From Neptunomonas sp. (GTDB taxonomy: Bacteria; Pseudomonadota; Gammaproteobacteria; Pseudomonadales; Balneatricaceae): a DNA stretch of 64,000 bases. The position numbers and the translations under genes are program-made. This document shows, in pieces, positions 51,295 through 60,385 of this stretch. The notes under the pieces are model-generated. The model was given only the letters and a program-made list of their open reading frames with translations, was not told the origin of the DNA and ran no database searches. Each line of letters begins with the position of its first letter. The first letter of the stretch is position 1. The stretch covers positions 1 through 64,000 of the forward strand of contig NZ_JADGEV010000016.1 of assembly GCF_016744175.1 (NCBI RefSeq), written 5' to 3'.

Positions 51295-52290
51295 ATGAAG
51301 TCATATAAAGTACTTTTTGTTGGTTCTCCTGGTTCGGGTAAAACAACCGCAATCAGAACCATAAGCGACGTAGAGGTTGTCGATACCGACACAAAGGCAT
51401 CTGACTCCACTTTAAAGCGGAAAAGAACTACCACCGTTGGCATGGATTACGGAAAGCTCTCTCTAGGCGAAGGCAAAGTGCTTCACTTATATGGAACACC
51501 GGGACAAGAACGCTTTAAATTCATGTGGGATTTAATGGTTAGTGACTTAGCAAACGATGCATCAGCGTTGATATTGCTAGTCGATAATACCCGGAATTAC
51601 CCATTTCGCGATATCGACTTTTACCTGAGTGAATTTTGGGACTTTATCGTCCAGCGACACTTTATTATTGCAGTCACACGCTCAGATTTAAAGAATGAAC
51701 CTACAGAAGCTCAATACCAAAACAGGTTAAAAGAAAAAGGGATTTTTGCACCCATCATCTTTATTGACGCTCGAAAATCCATGGATGTAATGGACCTAGT
51801 CATGTCCTCTTTGAATCAAGAGGATGATATTGATTGGGCAGAAGTTTCTCATAGAGTTGCTGTAACCGAACTAAAAAATCGTAACCCTGACCCTGATTCA
51901 CCCCAATTTGAATGGTTGAGGAAAACTCAAGATGTACCGAAGATATCTATCGTAGAAGCCGCAATGCAAGTCCGCGGGATTTCAGGTGCTACTCATCTAG
52001 ACAATACCCAAAAGCTTATTGATACTTCTGATAAAGAATTAGAATGCAATGATCTCATTACATCCTTAGCGAAACTAGCAGCCGCTATAGAAAACAAAGC
52101 ACCACAGCTAGACCCTGTCAGGAACATATCTTTGTATGCACCAAAAAAAGATTCTGTTTCCGTCTTTTTAGAACCCGACCAATCTTTAGGCTTGCTTACT
52201 TTACCATCACTTACGCACAAGCAAATTCGCCAACAAGCAGAAGATTTATTGCAATGGAGCGACCATGTCGAAAGTACTCCAGAAGCTTGA
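51295..52290 (+). CDS. MglA-like small GTPase fused to a roadblock-like C-terminal domain
   Basis: 331 residues. GTPase at 1-175: G1 GSPGSGKT at 10-17, G3 GTPGQE at 67-72, G4 TRSD at 128-131 in place of NKxD. This is the COG2229/MglA-Rup branch of small GTPases. A linker (about 180-215) joins it to a domain at about 219-320 (VEAAMQVRGISGATHLDN, LITSLAKLAAAIENKAPQL) that looks like a roadblock/LC7 domain, the fold of MglB, the MglA GTPase activator. A GTPase with a built-in roadblock would be a self-contained switch. Overlaps the next gene by 26 bases. Confidence 0.8.
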   Translation: MKSYKVLFVGSPGSGKTTAIRTISDVEVVDTDTKASDSTLKRKRTTTVGMDYGKLSLGEGKVLHLYGTPGQERFKFMWDLMVSDLANDASALILLVDNTRNYPFRDIDFYLSEFWDFIVQRHFIIAVTRSDLKNEPTEAQYQNRLKEKGIFAPIIFIDARKSMDVMDLVMSSLNQEDDIDWAEVSHRVAVTELKNRNPDPDSPQFEWLRKTQDVPKISIVEAAMQVRGISGATHLDNTQKLIDTSDKELECNDLITSLAKLAAAIENKAPQLDPVRNISLYAPKKDSVSVFLEPDQSLGLLTLPSLTHKQIRQQAEDLLQWSDHVESTPEA

Positions 52291-52642
52291 GAAAATGGCA
52301 GATACCGATTGCAGTGCAATTATTCATCTAAAGCGCCCCATTGCCTCAACTTTTGCCAAAGAAGACATAGTGATATTAAAGCTTGCCCAACAAGCGTTTT
52401 CACACATTTTCAAACACGCAGATAAAGCTGATATGCTACGATCGTCTGACGATGTAAACGTTCAACCATATGATGAAGCACACTTACAATTGGGAGCACG
52501 CCGGCTTTTATGCTTTCGACTCACAGATGATACTTTTTATATTTCAATGATCCCCCAAAGCAATGATATTCAAAAAGCTCAAAAAGTTATTCGTGGTGCA
52601 TTAAGCATTCTTAGAAAAGTTGTACAAAAAACAACACCGTAG
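52265..52642 (+). CDS. Small partner protein of the GTPase, possibly a second roadblock-like protein
   Basis: 125 residues; ATG at 52265 inside the end of the GTPase gene. Helix-strand-strand-helix pattern (VLQKLEKMADTDCSAIIHLK ... LLCFRLTDDTFYISMI ... IQKAQKVIRGALSILRKV) compatible with a roadblock/LC7 fold, but with no clear motif. The 26-base overlap means its translation depends on the GTPase. Function is inferred only from position. Confidence 0.6.
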   Translation: MSKVLQKLEKMADTDCSAIIHLKRPIASTFAKEDIVILKLAQQAFSHIFKHADKADMLRSSDDVNVQPYDEAHLQLGARRLLCFRLTDDTFYISMIPQSNDIQKAQKVIRGALSILRKVVQKTTP

Positions 52643-52656
52643 GCTCCAATAACGAC

Positions 52657-53190
52657 ATGAACATTGAGCAGGCACCTGTTACTAGCTTCAACCCCGTCAT
52701 TTCTACTAAAGCACAGCTGTTAATTCTAGGCTCTATTCCCGGGGTAAAGTCATTACACGACCAGCAGTACTACGCCCACCCTCGCAATGTTTTTTGGAAG
52801 ATAATGGGAGAGTTATGGGAACTCCCGAATAACCTAAGCTATCAAGCACGACTATCACTCATTCAGGCGCATGGCATCGCTCTCTGGGATATAGCACACC
52901 AGTGCATTAGGCCAGGAAGCCTTGACAGTAAAATCGATCAAAAAAGCGTTATACCCAACGTCATACCCGCACTCTTGTCAGCTCACCCACATATCCATAC
53001 CATCTGCTTTAATGGGAAAGCATCCGCCAAACTATTCAAGCAACACTTCCCAGATTTGCTCACAGCGCCGAATCTATCATGTATTAACCTTCCTTCAACC
53101 AGCCCTGCCCATGCCTCAATGACATTTGCGGATAAACTGAAAGCATGGCATATAGTGAAAGAGAGTATTGAAAACAAAGGGAGACTCTAA
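52657..53190 (+). CDS. Hypoxanthine-DNA (deoxyinosine) glycosylase, uracil-DNA glycosylase superfamily
   Basis: 177 residues. Fold markers of the family: LLILGSIPGVKSLHDQQYYAHPR is present (positions about 21-43, catalytic GSxPG and YY.HPRN.FW), and the C-terminal LPSTSPAHA loop. Members remove hypoxanthine from deaminated adenine in DNA. 14 bases after the previous gene, one-base overlap with msrA downstream (TAATG). Confidence 0.88.
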   Translation: MNIEQAPVTSFNPVISTKAQLLILGSIPGVKSLHDQQYYAHPRNVFWKIMGELWELPNNLSYQARLSLIQAHGIALWDIAHQCIRPGSLDSKIDQKSVIPNVIPALLSAHPHIHTICFNGKASAKLFKQHFPDLLTAPNLSCINLPSTSPAHASMTFADKLKAWHIVKESIENKGRL

Positions 53191-53654
53191 TGAATCAACT
53201 AGCCACTTTTGCTGCTGGGTGCTTTTGGAGAGTTGAGGCAAAATTTTCCTCACTCGATGGTGTACAAGAAACAAGTGTCGGCTTTATGGGCGGCACAATT
53301 CGAGAACCAACTTATGAAGAGGTAAGTAATCACACGACCGGGCATGCAGAGGTAGTACAAGTATCTTACAACCCTGAAAAAATCAGCTACGAACAGTTAC
53401 TCAGCACGTTTTGGGAAATACATGAGTCCATTTCAGATAAGCAACAAGACCAGAATAGAGGATCGCAATATCGCTCTGTTATTTTTCATCATAACGACAC
53501 ACAAAAAATAGAAGCAGAACAAAGCAAACTATTGATGAGAAAAAGCGCCATACCTCCCCACTCTGATACAACAACAATAATACCCGTTTCGACGTTTTGG
53601 CGAGCTGAGGAGGAGCACCAACAGTACTTTGCCAAGCATAGTATCGGGACGTAA
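53190..53654 (+). CDS. msrA: Second peptide methionine-S-sulfoxide reductase
   Basis: 154 residues. AGCFWRVEAKF keeps the catalytic Cys but has Arg where most MsrA have Gly after GCFW. VGFMGGTIREPTYEEVSNHT is the substrate loop and EEEHQQYFAKH the end motif. Shorter than the copy at 12951-13454, with no cysteine after the active site, so recycling must use an external thiol or thioredoxin directly. Last gene of the GTPase set. Confidence 0.93.
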   Translation: MNQLATFAAGCFWRVEAKFSSLDGVQETSVGFMGGTIREPTYEEVSNHTTGHAEVVQVSYNPEKISYEQLLSTFWEIHESISDKQQDQNRGSQYRSVIFHHNDTQKIEAEQSKLLMRKSAIPPHSDTTTIIPVSTFWRAEEEHQQYFAKHSIGT

Positions 53655-53819
53655 AAATATTAGCGATAAAATCTCAACACAGATTTTTTAAATACTAAAA
53701 AACCACTTTCTCAAATCATAAGTACATGAATAAAAAGTATTTTTGTCTTCGACATTCTCAAATATAAAATCTAATCTATTATATCTATAACACTTTGAAC
53801 ATAAGCATCAGGATATGGC

Positions 53820-54329
53820 ATGAGGCAACGCGGTTTCACGATAATAGAGCTCGTCACAGTTATTGCATTACTAGGTATTATGTCTGCGGTAGCCCTACCC
53901 AGATTTATAGACATTACAGGTGATGCAGAAGAAGCAGTAAGTAGCTCAACTCTCGGCTCATTTTCTACATCGTTATCTCTTGCAAGAAGTGCATGGTTTG
54001 CTAAAGGCGCTAACCAAACTTCTATTTCAATGGACGGCGTTACATATGAATATTCCGCACAGGGTTGGCCCACAGGATCAACATTAGACTCTTCCGGCTG
54101 CAGCGAGTTATGGAGAGACTTAATGCAAAGCGCCCCCTCAATAGGAGAGTTTGGCACTGTCACTCTAGGAGATACGGAGTGGATATCTTTCGGAAATACC
54201 AGCCTTTGTCTTTTTCTACAGCCTAAAGGCACCGCAATTAACGCAGCAGTTGACCCATATATGCTTTATTACTTCACTAATGCAGGTACAGTTTCTGCCG
54301 GTACCGTGACCACATTTAACTTCCTCTAA
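53820..54329 (+). CDS. Type IV pilin-like protein (pseudopilin), orphan
   Basis: 169 residues. Prepilin signal: MRQRG then FTIIELVTVIALLGIMSAVA, with the conserved Glu5 of the mature form. The globular part holds two Cys (GCSELW and LCLFLQP) that may form a disulfide. MSHA/type II-like, but no assembly gene lies nearby, so it must use a distant machine. AGGATAT just before the ATG. Confidence 0.85.
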   Translation: MRQRGFTIIELVTVIALLGIMSAVALPRFIDITGDAEEAVSSSTLGSFSTSLSLARSAWFAKGANQTSISMDGVTYEYSAQGWPTGSTLDSSGCSELWRDLMQSAPSIGEFGTVTLGDTEWISFGNTSLCLFLQPKGTAINAAVDPYMLYYFTNAGTVSAGTVTTFNFL

Positions 54330-54364
54330 AGTTTTTTTACAAAGAGACGTAGAGAAAAGTTACC

Positions 54365-54745
54365 CTAAAGATAATTCGATACTTCAATTAAATTCATATC
54401 TGGATCACGAAAATACAATGACAAAATAGGACCCAGTGCCCCCGTACGCTTTACCGGCCCTTGCAATAACTCAACGCCGCAGTTTTCTATATGTGTAACG
54501 GCTTCTTGCAAAGGTGTCTCAAGCAAGAAGCAGAGGTCAGCACTACCTACCTGGACAGCTCCTGCTTTTGGCTCAAACTCACTTCCTAATTCATGTAAAT
54601 TGATTTTCTGCTCACCGAAAGAAAGCGCTACACGGTTTTCCCCAAACAGCTCTTTGCTCATTCCTAAAACACGCTGATAAAACGCAACACTCACACCGAT
54701 ATCATTGACCGTCAGGACTAAGTGATCCATTTTTTTTACTTTCAT
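54365..54745 (-). CDS. VOC-family (glyoxalase-like) protein
   Basis: 126 residues from the ATG at 54745 (AGAGG upstream). Two beta-alpha-beta-beta-beta modules: MDHLVLTVNDIGVSVAFYQR with HxxL metal-ligand His, and GPILSLYFRDPDMNLIEVSNYL with the Glu ligand. Substrate unknown; resembles the fosfomycin-resistance/glyoxalase and dioxygenase superfamily. Probably co-transcribed with the upstream argR-like gene, 19 bases away. Confidence 0.9.
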   Translation of the reverse strand: MKVKKMDHLVLTVNDIGVSVAFYQRVLGMSKELFGENRVALSFGEQKINLHELGSEFEPKAGAVQVGSADLCFLLETPLQEAVTHIENCGVELLQGPVKRTGALGPILSLYFRDPDMNLIEVSNYL

Positions 54746-54764
54746 GAACAAACCTCTACACACA

Positions 54765-55796
54765 TCACTTCATCAATGCTGAGCGCCCCAAAGCGCTGGA
54801 TTCAGCACTGTCAGGTTCTCGTTTACGCTCTTCTCTTGGTGTTACACCATAATGATTACGGTAGGCCGTACTAAAATACGATGCACTGGAAAAGCCACAA
54901 GCCAAGCCAATCTGGAGAATTGTCTTGTCGCTCTGGCGCAGTAGCTGTCTTGCATGTTCAAGGCGCAGGTCCAAGTAATATTTGGACGGAACTGTCTGCA
55001 AATGCTTTTTGAAAAGCCGCTCAAGATGTCGCCGAGAAACACCTACATGATGAGCTAAGTCATCCGTAGATAAAGGCTCTTCAATGTTCATTTCCATTAA
55101 TGTGACCGCTTCAATTAACTTGGGCTGGCTTGCGCCTATGCGTGCCTTTAACGGTATTCGCTGCTGCTCTTCTGATGTTCGCATCCGTTCATAGACAAAC
55201 TGCTCAGATATCGAAGCAGCCAACTCCATCCCATGCTCCTTAGCAATAAGAAACAGCATCATGTCCATTGCCGCAGTCCCTCCACTGCAGGTGTATCGAG
55301 AACCATCAATTTCAAATAAATTATTAGTAACTAACGTATTAGGAAACTCTTCTTTTAGGCTCGATATGTCCCACCAATGAATGGTCGCACGATAATTATT
55401 CAACAATCCAGCACAGGCAAGTAAATATGATCCTGTTCCTACTCCCCCTAACGCCATGCTACTTCTACTTTGGCGACGCAACCATCCAATCACAGCTTCA
55501 TTACCTGTACGTGCGATAGGGCTCGCCCCACAGACAAACACTGCATCCAAAGCAGGAATATCATTAAGACTACAATCAACCAATAGTTCAACACCTAAAC
55601 TACTAGCAACAGCGCCACCATCATGGCTTATTAAAAGCGTCTCATAATGGTCGCCTCCCCCCACCCAATTAGCCATTCGTAATGGCTCAATCGCTGATGA
55701 GAAAGCAATGAGAGAAAAATTAGGCAGCAATAAAAAACCAAACCGTTTAGGTCTATCTTTTATTATATTTTGCGTACCTTGCTTCCATACTGCCAA
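54765..55796 (-). CDS. argR: GlxA/ArgR-type AraC-family regulator, likely of arginine catabolism
   Basis: 343 residues. N-terminal DJ-1/PfpI-like domain (about 17-195, FGFLLLPNFSLIAFSSAIEP, GSYLLACAGLLN) and C-terminal AraC DNA-binding domain with two helix-turn-helices (LAHHVGVSRRHLERLFKKHL, QIGLACGFSSASYFSTAYR). This architecture fits Pseudomonas ArgR, GbdR and CdhR. The divergent neighbour is aruC/astC, and the intergenic region carries a direct repeat matching the ArgR consensus. TTG start at 55796 has AGAGG 8 bases upstream. Confidence 0.85.
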   Translation of the reverse strand: MAVWKQGTQNIIKDRPKRFGFLLLPNFSLIAFSSAIEPLRMANWVGGGDHYETLLISHDGGAVASSLGVELLVDCSLNDIPALDAVFVCGASPIARTGNEAVIGWLRRQSRSSMALGGVGTGSYLLACAGLLNNYRATIHWWDISSLKEEFPNTLVTNNLFEIDGSRYTCSGGTAAMDMMLFLIAKEHGMELAASISEQFVYERMRTSEEQQRIPLKARIGASQPKLIEAVTLMEMNIEEPLSTDDLAHHVGVSRRHLERLFKKHLQTVPSKYYLDLRLEHARQLLRQSDKTILQIGLACGFSSASYFSTAYRNHYGVTPREERKREPDSAESSALGRSALMK

Positions 55797-55887
55797 TAGA
55801 TTTACCTCTACTTACTATTACGAGTCGTTCGAACTGAAACTAACAGTAATGATCTTTACTGCCCAATTCCTTATCCTTTTAGCTAAA

Positions 55888-55929
55888 TGTCAGCTTAGCG
55901 CAACTTCATGTCGCACTACAGAAATTAAA
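55888..55929 (+). promoter_or_regulatory. ArgR-type operator between argR and aruC
   Basis: Two direct half-sites 21 bases apart: TGTCAG-N8-AA-N5 and TGTCGC-N8-AA-N5. This fits the TGTCGC-N8-AA-N5 half-site known for Pseudomonas aeruginosa ArgR in both sequence and spacing. It lies about 135 bases before the aruC start and about 90 before the argR start. Confidence 0.7.
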
Positions 55930-56063
55930 GGTCTGTTTTCAAAAACGTTTTTTACTGATACTGAATATAGACAACACAACAGGTTTTTTACCGAACAACA
56001 AACCTGCTTAACGGCTGGTCGGACGCCAAAATAAGATCCGTATTAATAAGAGGAAGAACACCC

Positions 56064-57287
56064 ATGTCACAACAACCCGTAAATCGCGCACTTTTTGATG
56101 AAGTAATGGTTCCAAACTACAACCCTCAGCAGATGGTACCGGTACGCGGCCGCGGTTCACGAGTATGGGATCAGGAAGATAATGAATATATCGACTTTGC
56201 AGGTGGGATCGCAGTTAATGCTCTAGGGCATGTACACCCTGAACTAGTCGCTACTCTCAAAGAACAGGCAGATTCACTTTGGCATCTAAGCAACACCTTT
56301 ACTAATGAACCCGCATTATGTTTGGCGCAGAGGCTGACTGATGCAACATTTGCCGACAAAGTATTTTTCTGTAACTCCGGTGCCGAAGCAAACGAAGCCG
56401 CTTTCAAACTTGCTCGTAAATACTCATATGACAACTTCGGGCCAGAGAAGCATGAAATTATCGCTTTTTACCAAGGCTTTCATGGGCGTACTCTGTTTAC
56501 CGTTTCCGTTGGCGGACAAGCAAAATATCGTGAAGGATTTGAACCAGCACCTGGCGGTATAACGCATGTAGCATTTAATGACTTAGAGGCATTAAAAGCA
56601 GCCATTTCAAGCAAGACTTGTGCTGTAGTGATGGAGCCTATTCAGGGTGAAGGCGGAGTTATTCCTGCCGATCCTGAGTTTGTAAAAGGTGTTCGCGAGT
56701 TATGTGATGAACATAATGCGTTGCTTGTTTTTGATGAAATACAAACAGGTGTAGGTCGTACAGGACATCTTTATGCTTACATGGGCATGGGCGTGGAACC
56801 AGACATTCTCACCAGCGCTAAAGCATTAGGCGGTGGCTTTCCTATTGGAGCCATGCTAACAACCAACAAGGTCGCTCCTAGCTTTGGCTTTGGTACTCAT
56901 GGCAGCACTTATGGCGGCAACCCACTGGCATGCGCTGTGGCAGACAAGGCTCTAGAACTGATTAACCAACCGGAGCTCTTGAGCAACGTAGCCAAAAAAC
57001 GCGCCGTATTTATTGAAGAGCTAGAAAAAATAAATGCAAAACACGAAGTATTTAAAGAAGTTCGTGGTGATGGTTTATTGATCGGGGTAGAGCTTATCGA
57101 TAGTTTGCATGGCAAGGCTGCTTCATTCTTAGCTAAGTCTCGCGAAGAAGGTCTGATGATTTTAATGGCAGGTCCGAACGTATTACGTATGACTCCTTCA
57201 TTGATTATCCCAGATGAAGATATCCGAGACGGGATGGCACTACTAGAGCGTGCCATCGTCAAAGTCATTACCGCCGAAAAAGGTTAA
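56064..57287 (+). CDS. aruC: Acetylornithine/succinylornithine aminotransferase
   Basis: 407 residues, fold type I PLP enzyme. PLP lysine Lys253 in [29 protein letters not shown], and [16 protein letters not shown]. Acts in arginine synthesis (ArgD) and in the arginine succinyltransferase pathway (AruC/AstC). The ArgR-like operator and divergent regulator support the catabolic role, but aruFGDB are not downstream; a terminator follows at once. AGAGGAAGA precedes the ATG. Confidence 0.93.
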   Translation: MSQQPVNRALFDEVMVPNYNPQQMVPVRGRGSRVWDQEDNEYIDFAGGIAVNALGHVHPELVATLKEQADSLWHLSNTFTNEPALCLAQRLTDATFADKVFFCNSGAEANEAAFKLARKYSYDNFGPEKHEIIAFYQGFHGRTLFTVSVGGQAKYREGFEPAPGGITHVAFNDLEALKAAISSKTCAVVMEPIQGEGGVIPADPEFVKGVRELCDEHNALLVFDEIQTGVGRTGHLYAYMGMGVEPDILTSAKALGGGFPIGAMLTTNKVAPSFGFGTHGSTYGGNPLACAVADKALELINQPELLSNVAKKRAVFIEELEKINAKHEVFKEVRGDGLLIGVELIDSLHGKAASFLAKSREEGLMILMAGPNVLRMTPSLIIPDEDIRDGMALLERAIVKVITAEKG

Positions 57288-57331
57288 TCTTAAAAAGTAG
57301 CGCTATAACATAGCGCTAGACCTTCCCAAAG

Positions 57332-57354
57332 AAGCCCGCTATCTATGCGGGCTT
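57332..57354 (+). terminator. Terminator after aruC
   Basis: Stem AAGCCCGC / GCGGGCTT followed by a T-run. Two copies of the self-complementary TAGCGCTA (57298-57305 and 57311-57318) stand just upstream. Confidence 0.85.
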
Positions 57355-57557
57355 TTTTTATCTTTCTTTGATAACTAAAATCACCCCAAGCCAGCTTTTA
57401 TCAAGCAGTACCACCTTGTGCAATAAAAACAATAGATATAAAAGTATTAATGGCAGGTAACACAAAAAAGAGGGGGTTAAGGAATCATTGAGAGAAGGAA
57501 GGTACGGGCCCGCTTTTGGGAAAATGTCCCTTTAACGCGTGACGAGCCCATCATATG

Positions 57558-57734
57558 TTACTTGTCTGCAGGTTTGCCTAAAACAATCTGACGCGGACCG
57601 GCAAGATTCTGTTGCCCAGTAACTCCAGTAGCTATTTGCTGGATCTGACCACCAGCCCGAAGGAAAGCAGCTGTTTGTTCTTCAATCGAGTCGTGTGTTT
57701 CTGTTGCTGCTTTTTTCTTAGGCTTAGCGGCCAT
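57558..57734 (-). CDS. Small SutA-like protein
   Basis: 58 residues; ATG at 57734 with AGGA upstream. Basic start (MAAKPKKKAATE), then EEQTAAFLRAGGQIQQIATG and a PRQIVLGKPADK end. The FLxxGGxIQxI core resembles the C-terminal part of Pseudomonas SutA, a small RNA polymerase-binding regulator of slow growth, and of related small gammaproteobacterial proteins. The resemblance is by memory of that motif and needs a search. Its divergent neighbour is a cold-shock gene. Confidence 0.72.
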   Translation of the reverse strand: MAAKPKKKAATETHDSIEEQTAAFLRAGGQIQQIATGVTGQQNLAGPRQIVLGKPADK

Positions 57735-58053
57735 AGTAGAGAGTCCTATTATATTTGTGTGTCCTCTAGTATATCAGTTTTACACGCAAGAATCTTTGGT
57801 CAAGTCCCATAGAGAAATACACCCCCTTCTAATGTCCCCATTTAGGTGTACTTTAATTGCTCGCAAGTCGCTTGTATCTATAACACTAGTTGTGTATTGT
57901 GAATCTAATGCAGATGATTTATTAGCGATTGATTTTCTATTTTAAAATAGGATTTCTTAATGCGATGTAAAACAAATGCATGCAAGAACAACCGGCTTTG
58001 AAGGCACAATGACTTCCCGGTTTTTAACTTACTTTTTATGAGAAATATTGAAT
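57735..58053. other. Divergent promoter region between the SutA-like gene and csp
   Basis: 319 bases, AT-rich, no coding ORF. Cold-shock genes often have long structured leaders, and this space is large enough for one. I see no clear hairpin or -35/-10 pair that I would place. Confidence 0.5.
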
Positions 58054-58263
58054 ATGTCCGACAAGCAGACGGGAACAGTTAAGTGGTTCAACGATGAGAA
58101 AGGTTTTGGTTTCATTGAGCGTGAAAATGGCAAAGACTTATTTGCTCACTTTCGTTCGATCATCGGAGAAGGCCGCAAAACTCTTCACGAAGGACAGACT
58201 GTTCGTTTCGTAGAAGTACAGGGCGAAAAAGGCCCACAAGCTGACCAGATCGAAGCTGTATAA
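58054..58263 (+). CDS. Cold-shock domain protein
   Basis: 69 residues from the ATG at 58054. RNP1 KGFGFI and RNP2 LFAHF (most Csp have VFVHF), [15 protein letters not shown] at the start. Single-stranded nucleic acid chaperone. An in-frame TTG two codons upstream is not preferred. Confidence 0.95.
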   Translation: MSDKQTGTVKWFNDEKGFGFIERENGKDLFAHFRSIIGEGRKTLHEGQTVRFVEVQGEKGPQADQIEAV

Positions 58264-58376
58264 AGAACTTCTTCGGCATTACTCATTAACATTTGTTAAA
58301 TAGCAATGCTGAGGTGATATTGAGAGCAGCGAATTAACTTTACTGCTTTCAATTTGCTGATCTGAGTTAAGCCCGA

Positions 58377-58400
58377 AAAGCCTGCATTTATGTAGGCTTT
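58377..58400. terminator. Terminator between csp and efpL
   Basis: Ten-pair stem AAAGCCTGCA / TGTAGGCTTT with one G-U pair and a 4-nt loop, between convergent genes. Confidence 0.7.
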
Positions 58401-58439
58401 CGTCGTTTTGGACCTCTTCTATATCTACTCTAACCAATA

Positions 58440-59006
58440 TCATGCACGTGAAACAAACTTACCCGTTTCTGTATTAACCTTTATTTGCTCACCTTCCTTT
58501 ATATATTCTGGCACCTGCAACTCATACCCATTTACACACTTTGCAGGCTTAGTCCGCCCAGTAGCACTAGCTGCCTGCGCTCCTGGCATGCATTCTGCTA
58601 CTAGTAATTCGACCATTATGGGTATCTCAATCGCGATTAGCTGCTCATCTACTAGCATGCCATTAATACCCTCTAAACCATCGCTTAGAAAAGGTAACTG
58701 CTCGCTTACTGTCTCTTTATCTACGCTAAACTGGCTATAGTTTTCTTGGTCCATAAAAGTATAAATATTACCCTCACGATAGAGTAATGACACTTGACGA
58801 CGCTCAAGCACCACAGAAGTAACAACGTCATCCCCAGTAAAGGTTTCTTCACGTTTACCTCCCTGCGGCAATTGATTAAAGCGTACTTTATAAAGCGTCT
58901 GAGCACCTCTTGATGACGGGCTACGTACATCAATCTGCTGAACTTTATATAGCGTTCCATTAATATCTACGACATGACCTTTTCGAAGCTCTGAAGCTCT
59001 TGGCAT
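58440..59006 (-). CDS. efpL: Elongation factor P-like protein EfpL (YeiP)
   Basis: 188 residues, three EF-P domains. Arg33 stands at the loop tip (SSRGAQT) where EF-P has its modified lysine, as in E. coli EfpL. GRTKPAKCVNGYELQVPEYI near the end is the domain III signature. Helps ribosomes through proline-containing motifs. The gene is alone on its strand. Confidence 0.93.
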   Translation of the reverse strand: MPRASELRKGHVVDINGTLYKVQQIDVRSPSSRGAQTLYKVRFNQLPQGGKREETFTGDDVVTSVVLERRQVSLLYREGNIYTFMDQENYSQFSVDKETVSEQLPFLSDGLEGINGMLVDEQLIAIEIPIMVELLVAECMPGAQAASATGRTKPAKCVNGYELQVPEYIKEGEQIKVNTETGKFVSRA

Positions 59007-59173
59007 GATTTCAACCAGCTCATTAAAAAAGCGCTATTGTAAGCTAATGCTCCAAAACTGCACAGATAGAAAACAAGCTCAACACCGAATGGAAAACTTA
59101 TCATCATTTTAGACTTTATTCATTCAGCAATAATTTTCGCGAATATCACAGATGGTTGCTAACATTAGTGTAT

Positions 59174-60361
59174 ATGAATAAATCGAACTGTAGCCTAACT
59201 TGCATTGCGGTTGCCATTGCTTACTATCTTGCGGCTTCGTTAGGCTTAGCGCTTGCTTTTGAGCAAGTAAATACAAGCCCTGTATGGCCTCCTACGGGCA
59301 TATCAATAGCAGCTGTTCTCTTTTATGGCTACAAAGTATGGCCCGGCATTTTTATTGGTGCCCTCCTCATAAATATTACAGCAGGCTCCCCACTTTCACT
59401 CGCAACCCCAATAGCTGTAGGTAATACATTTGAAGCGCTAATAGCGGGATGTTTAATGGTACGTTATGCGAGCAAGTATCCATTTCGACGTATTACCAAC
59501 ACTGCAGCATTCATAATCATTGTAGTAATTTCAACTACCGTAAGCGCCACTATAGGTGTCACAAGCTTGTTTGTGCACCAAATAGCTACACCTGAAAATT
59601 ATACATTACTCTGGGAAACTTGGTGGCTGGGCGACCTTGTCGGCGGCCTAGTTATCACGCCATTATTGCTAACGTGGGCTCGTACGCCCAAAGCCATATA
59701 TGCTCAACATCGTTTATTCGAATTATCTGGACTGATTACATTATCGCTAGCACTATCTGCGTTAATATTCATTGAGTTTTCACCTCACACAGGAAAACAC
59801 AATTTACTAATTTTCACGCTACTACCGATAGTGACCTGGTCAGCAATACGGTTTCAGCATCACGGCGCTACTCTTCTGGTTTTTTTACTGACAGCAGCAG
59901 CCATCATTGGCACCTTAAGTGGCCACGGCCCCTTTATCATGGCGACAGAGAATGAATCTCTACTACTACTCCAAGCAACCGTTGGTACTACCGCTATAAC
60001 AGCACTGATACTATCAACCAGTACACAGGAGCGCCAAAAAGCAAATGACTTACTACAAACGGCCCAGCAAGATTTAGAATCCCAAGTAATGCTGCGAACA
60101 GAAGAACTTCATTCAACCAATAACCAATTGCAAGATGAGTTAACCCGTCAAGCTCTTTCATCAAAAGCTTTTAAAGCGCTACTCAATACAACTAAAGCAT
60201 CGTCGTATGACAATTTTTTTCAGCAGTGCACCAAAGAACTTTCCGCAGCTTATAAAGCACGTCATGCATTAATAGGTATCTATACAGACCACAACAAAAA
60301 CTCAATAACAACTCTAGCTGTATGGAGTAACAACTACTCAGTTGACAATTTCACATATTAG
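59174..60361 (+). CDS. MASE1 sensor half of a cyclic-di-GMP enzyme, cut by an in-frame amber codon
   Basis: 396 residues before TAG 60359-60361. MASE1 domain with eight membrane segments (about 4-290, SPVWPPTGISIAAVLFYG, WWLGDLVGGLVITPLLL), coiled coil, and the first part of a GAF domain that ends at VDNFTY. The reading frame continues unbroken after the stop into the next entry with LEGTPCQNV, the usual continuation of a GAF domain, so one 1,048-residue protein was intended. ATG 59174 chosen; TTG 59156 possible. Confidence 0.82.
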   Translation: MNKSNCSLTCIAVAIAYYLAASLGLALAFEQVNTSPVWPPTGISIAAVLFYGYKVWPGIFIGALLINITAGSPLSLATPIAVGNTFEALIAGCLMVRYASKYPFRRITNTAAFIIIVVISTTVSATIGVTSLFVHQIATPENYTLLWETWWLGDLVGGLVITPLLLTWARTPKAIYAQHRLFELSGLITLSLALSALIFIEFSPHTGKHNLLIFTLLPIVTWSAIRFQHHGATLLVFLLTAAAIIGTLSGHGPFIMATENESLLLLQATVGTTAITALILSTSTQERQKANDLLQTAQQDLESQVMLRTEELHSTNNQLQDELTRQALSSKAFKALLNTTKASSYDNFFQQCTKELSAAYKARHALIGIYTDHNKNSITTLAVWSNNYSVDNFTY

Positions 60362-60385
60362 CTTGAAGGAACACCCTGCCAAAAT

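Noticed and set aside
57757-57945. 62-codon plus-strand ORF before csp
   Set aside because: No ribosome site or protein-like composition; overlaps the promoter region.
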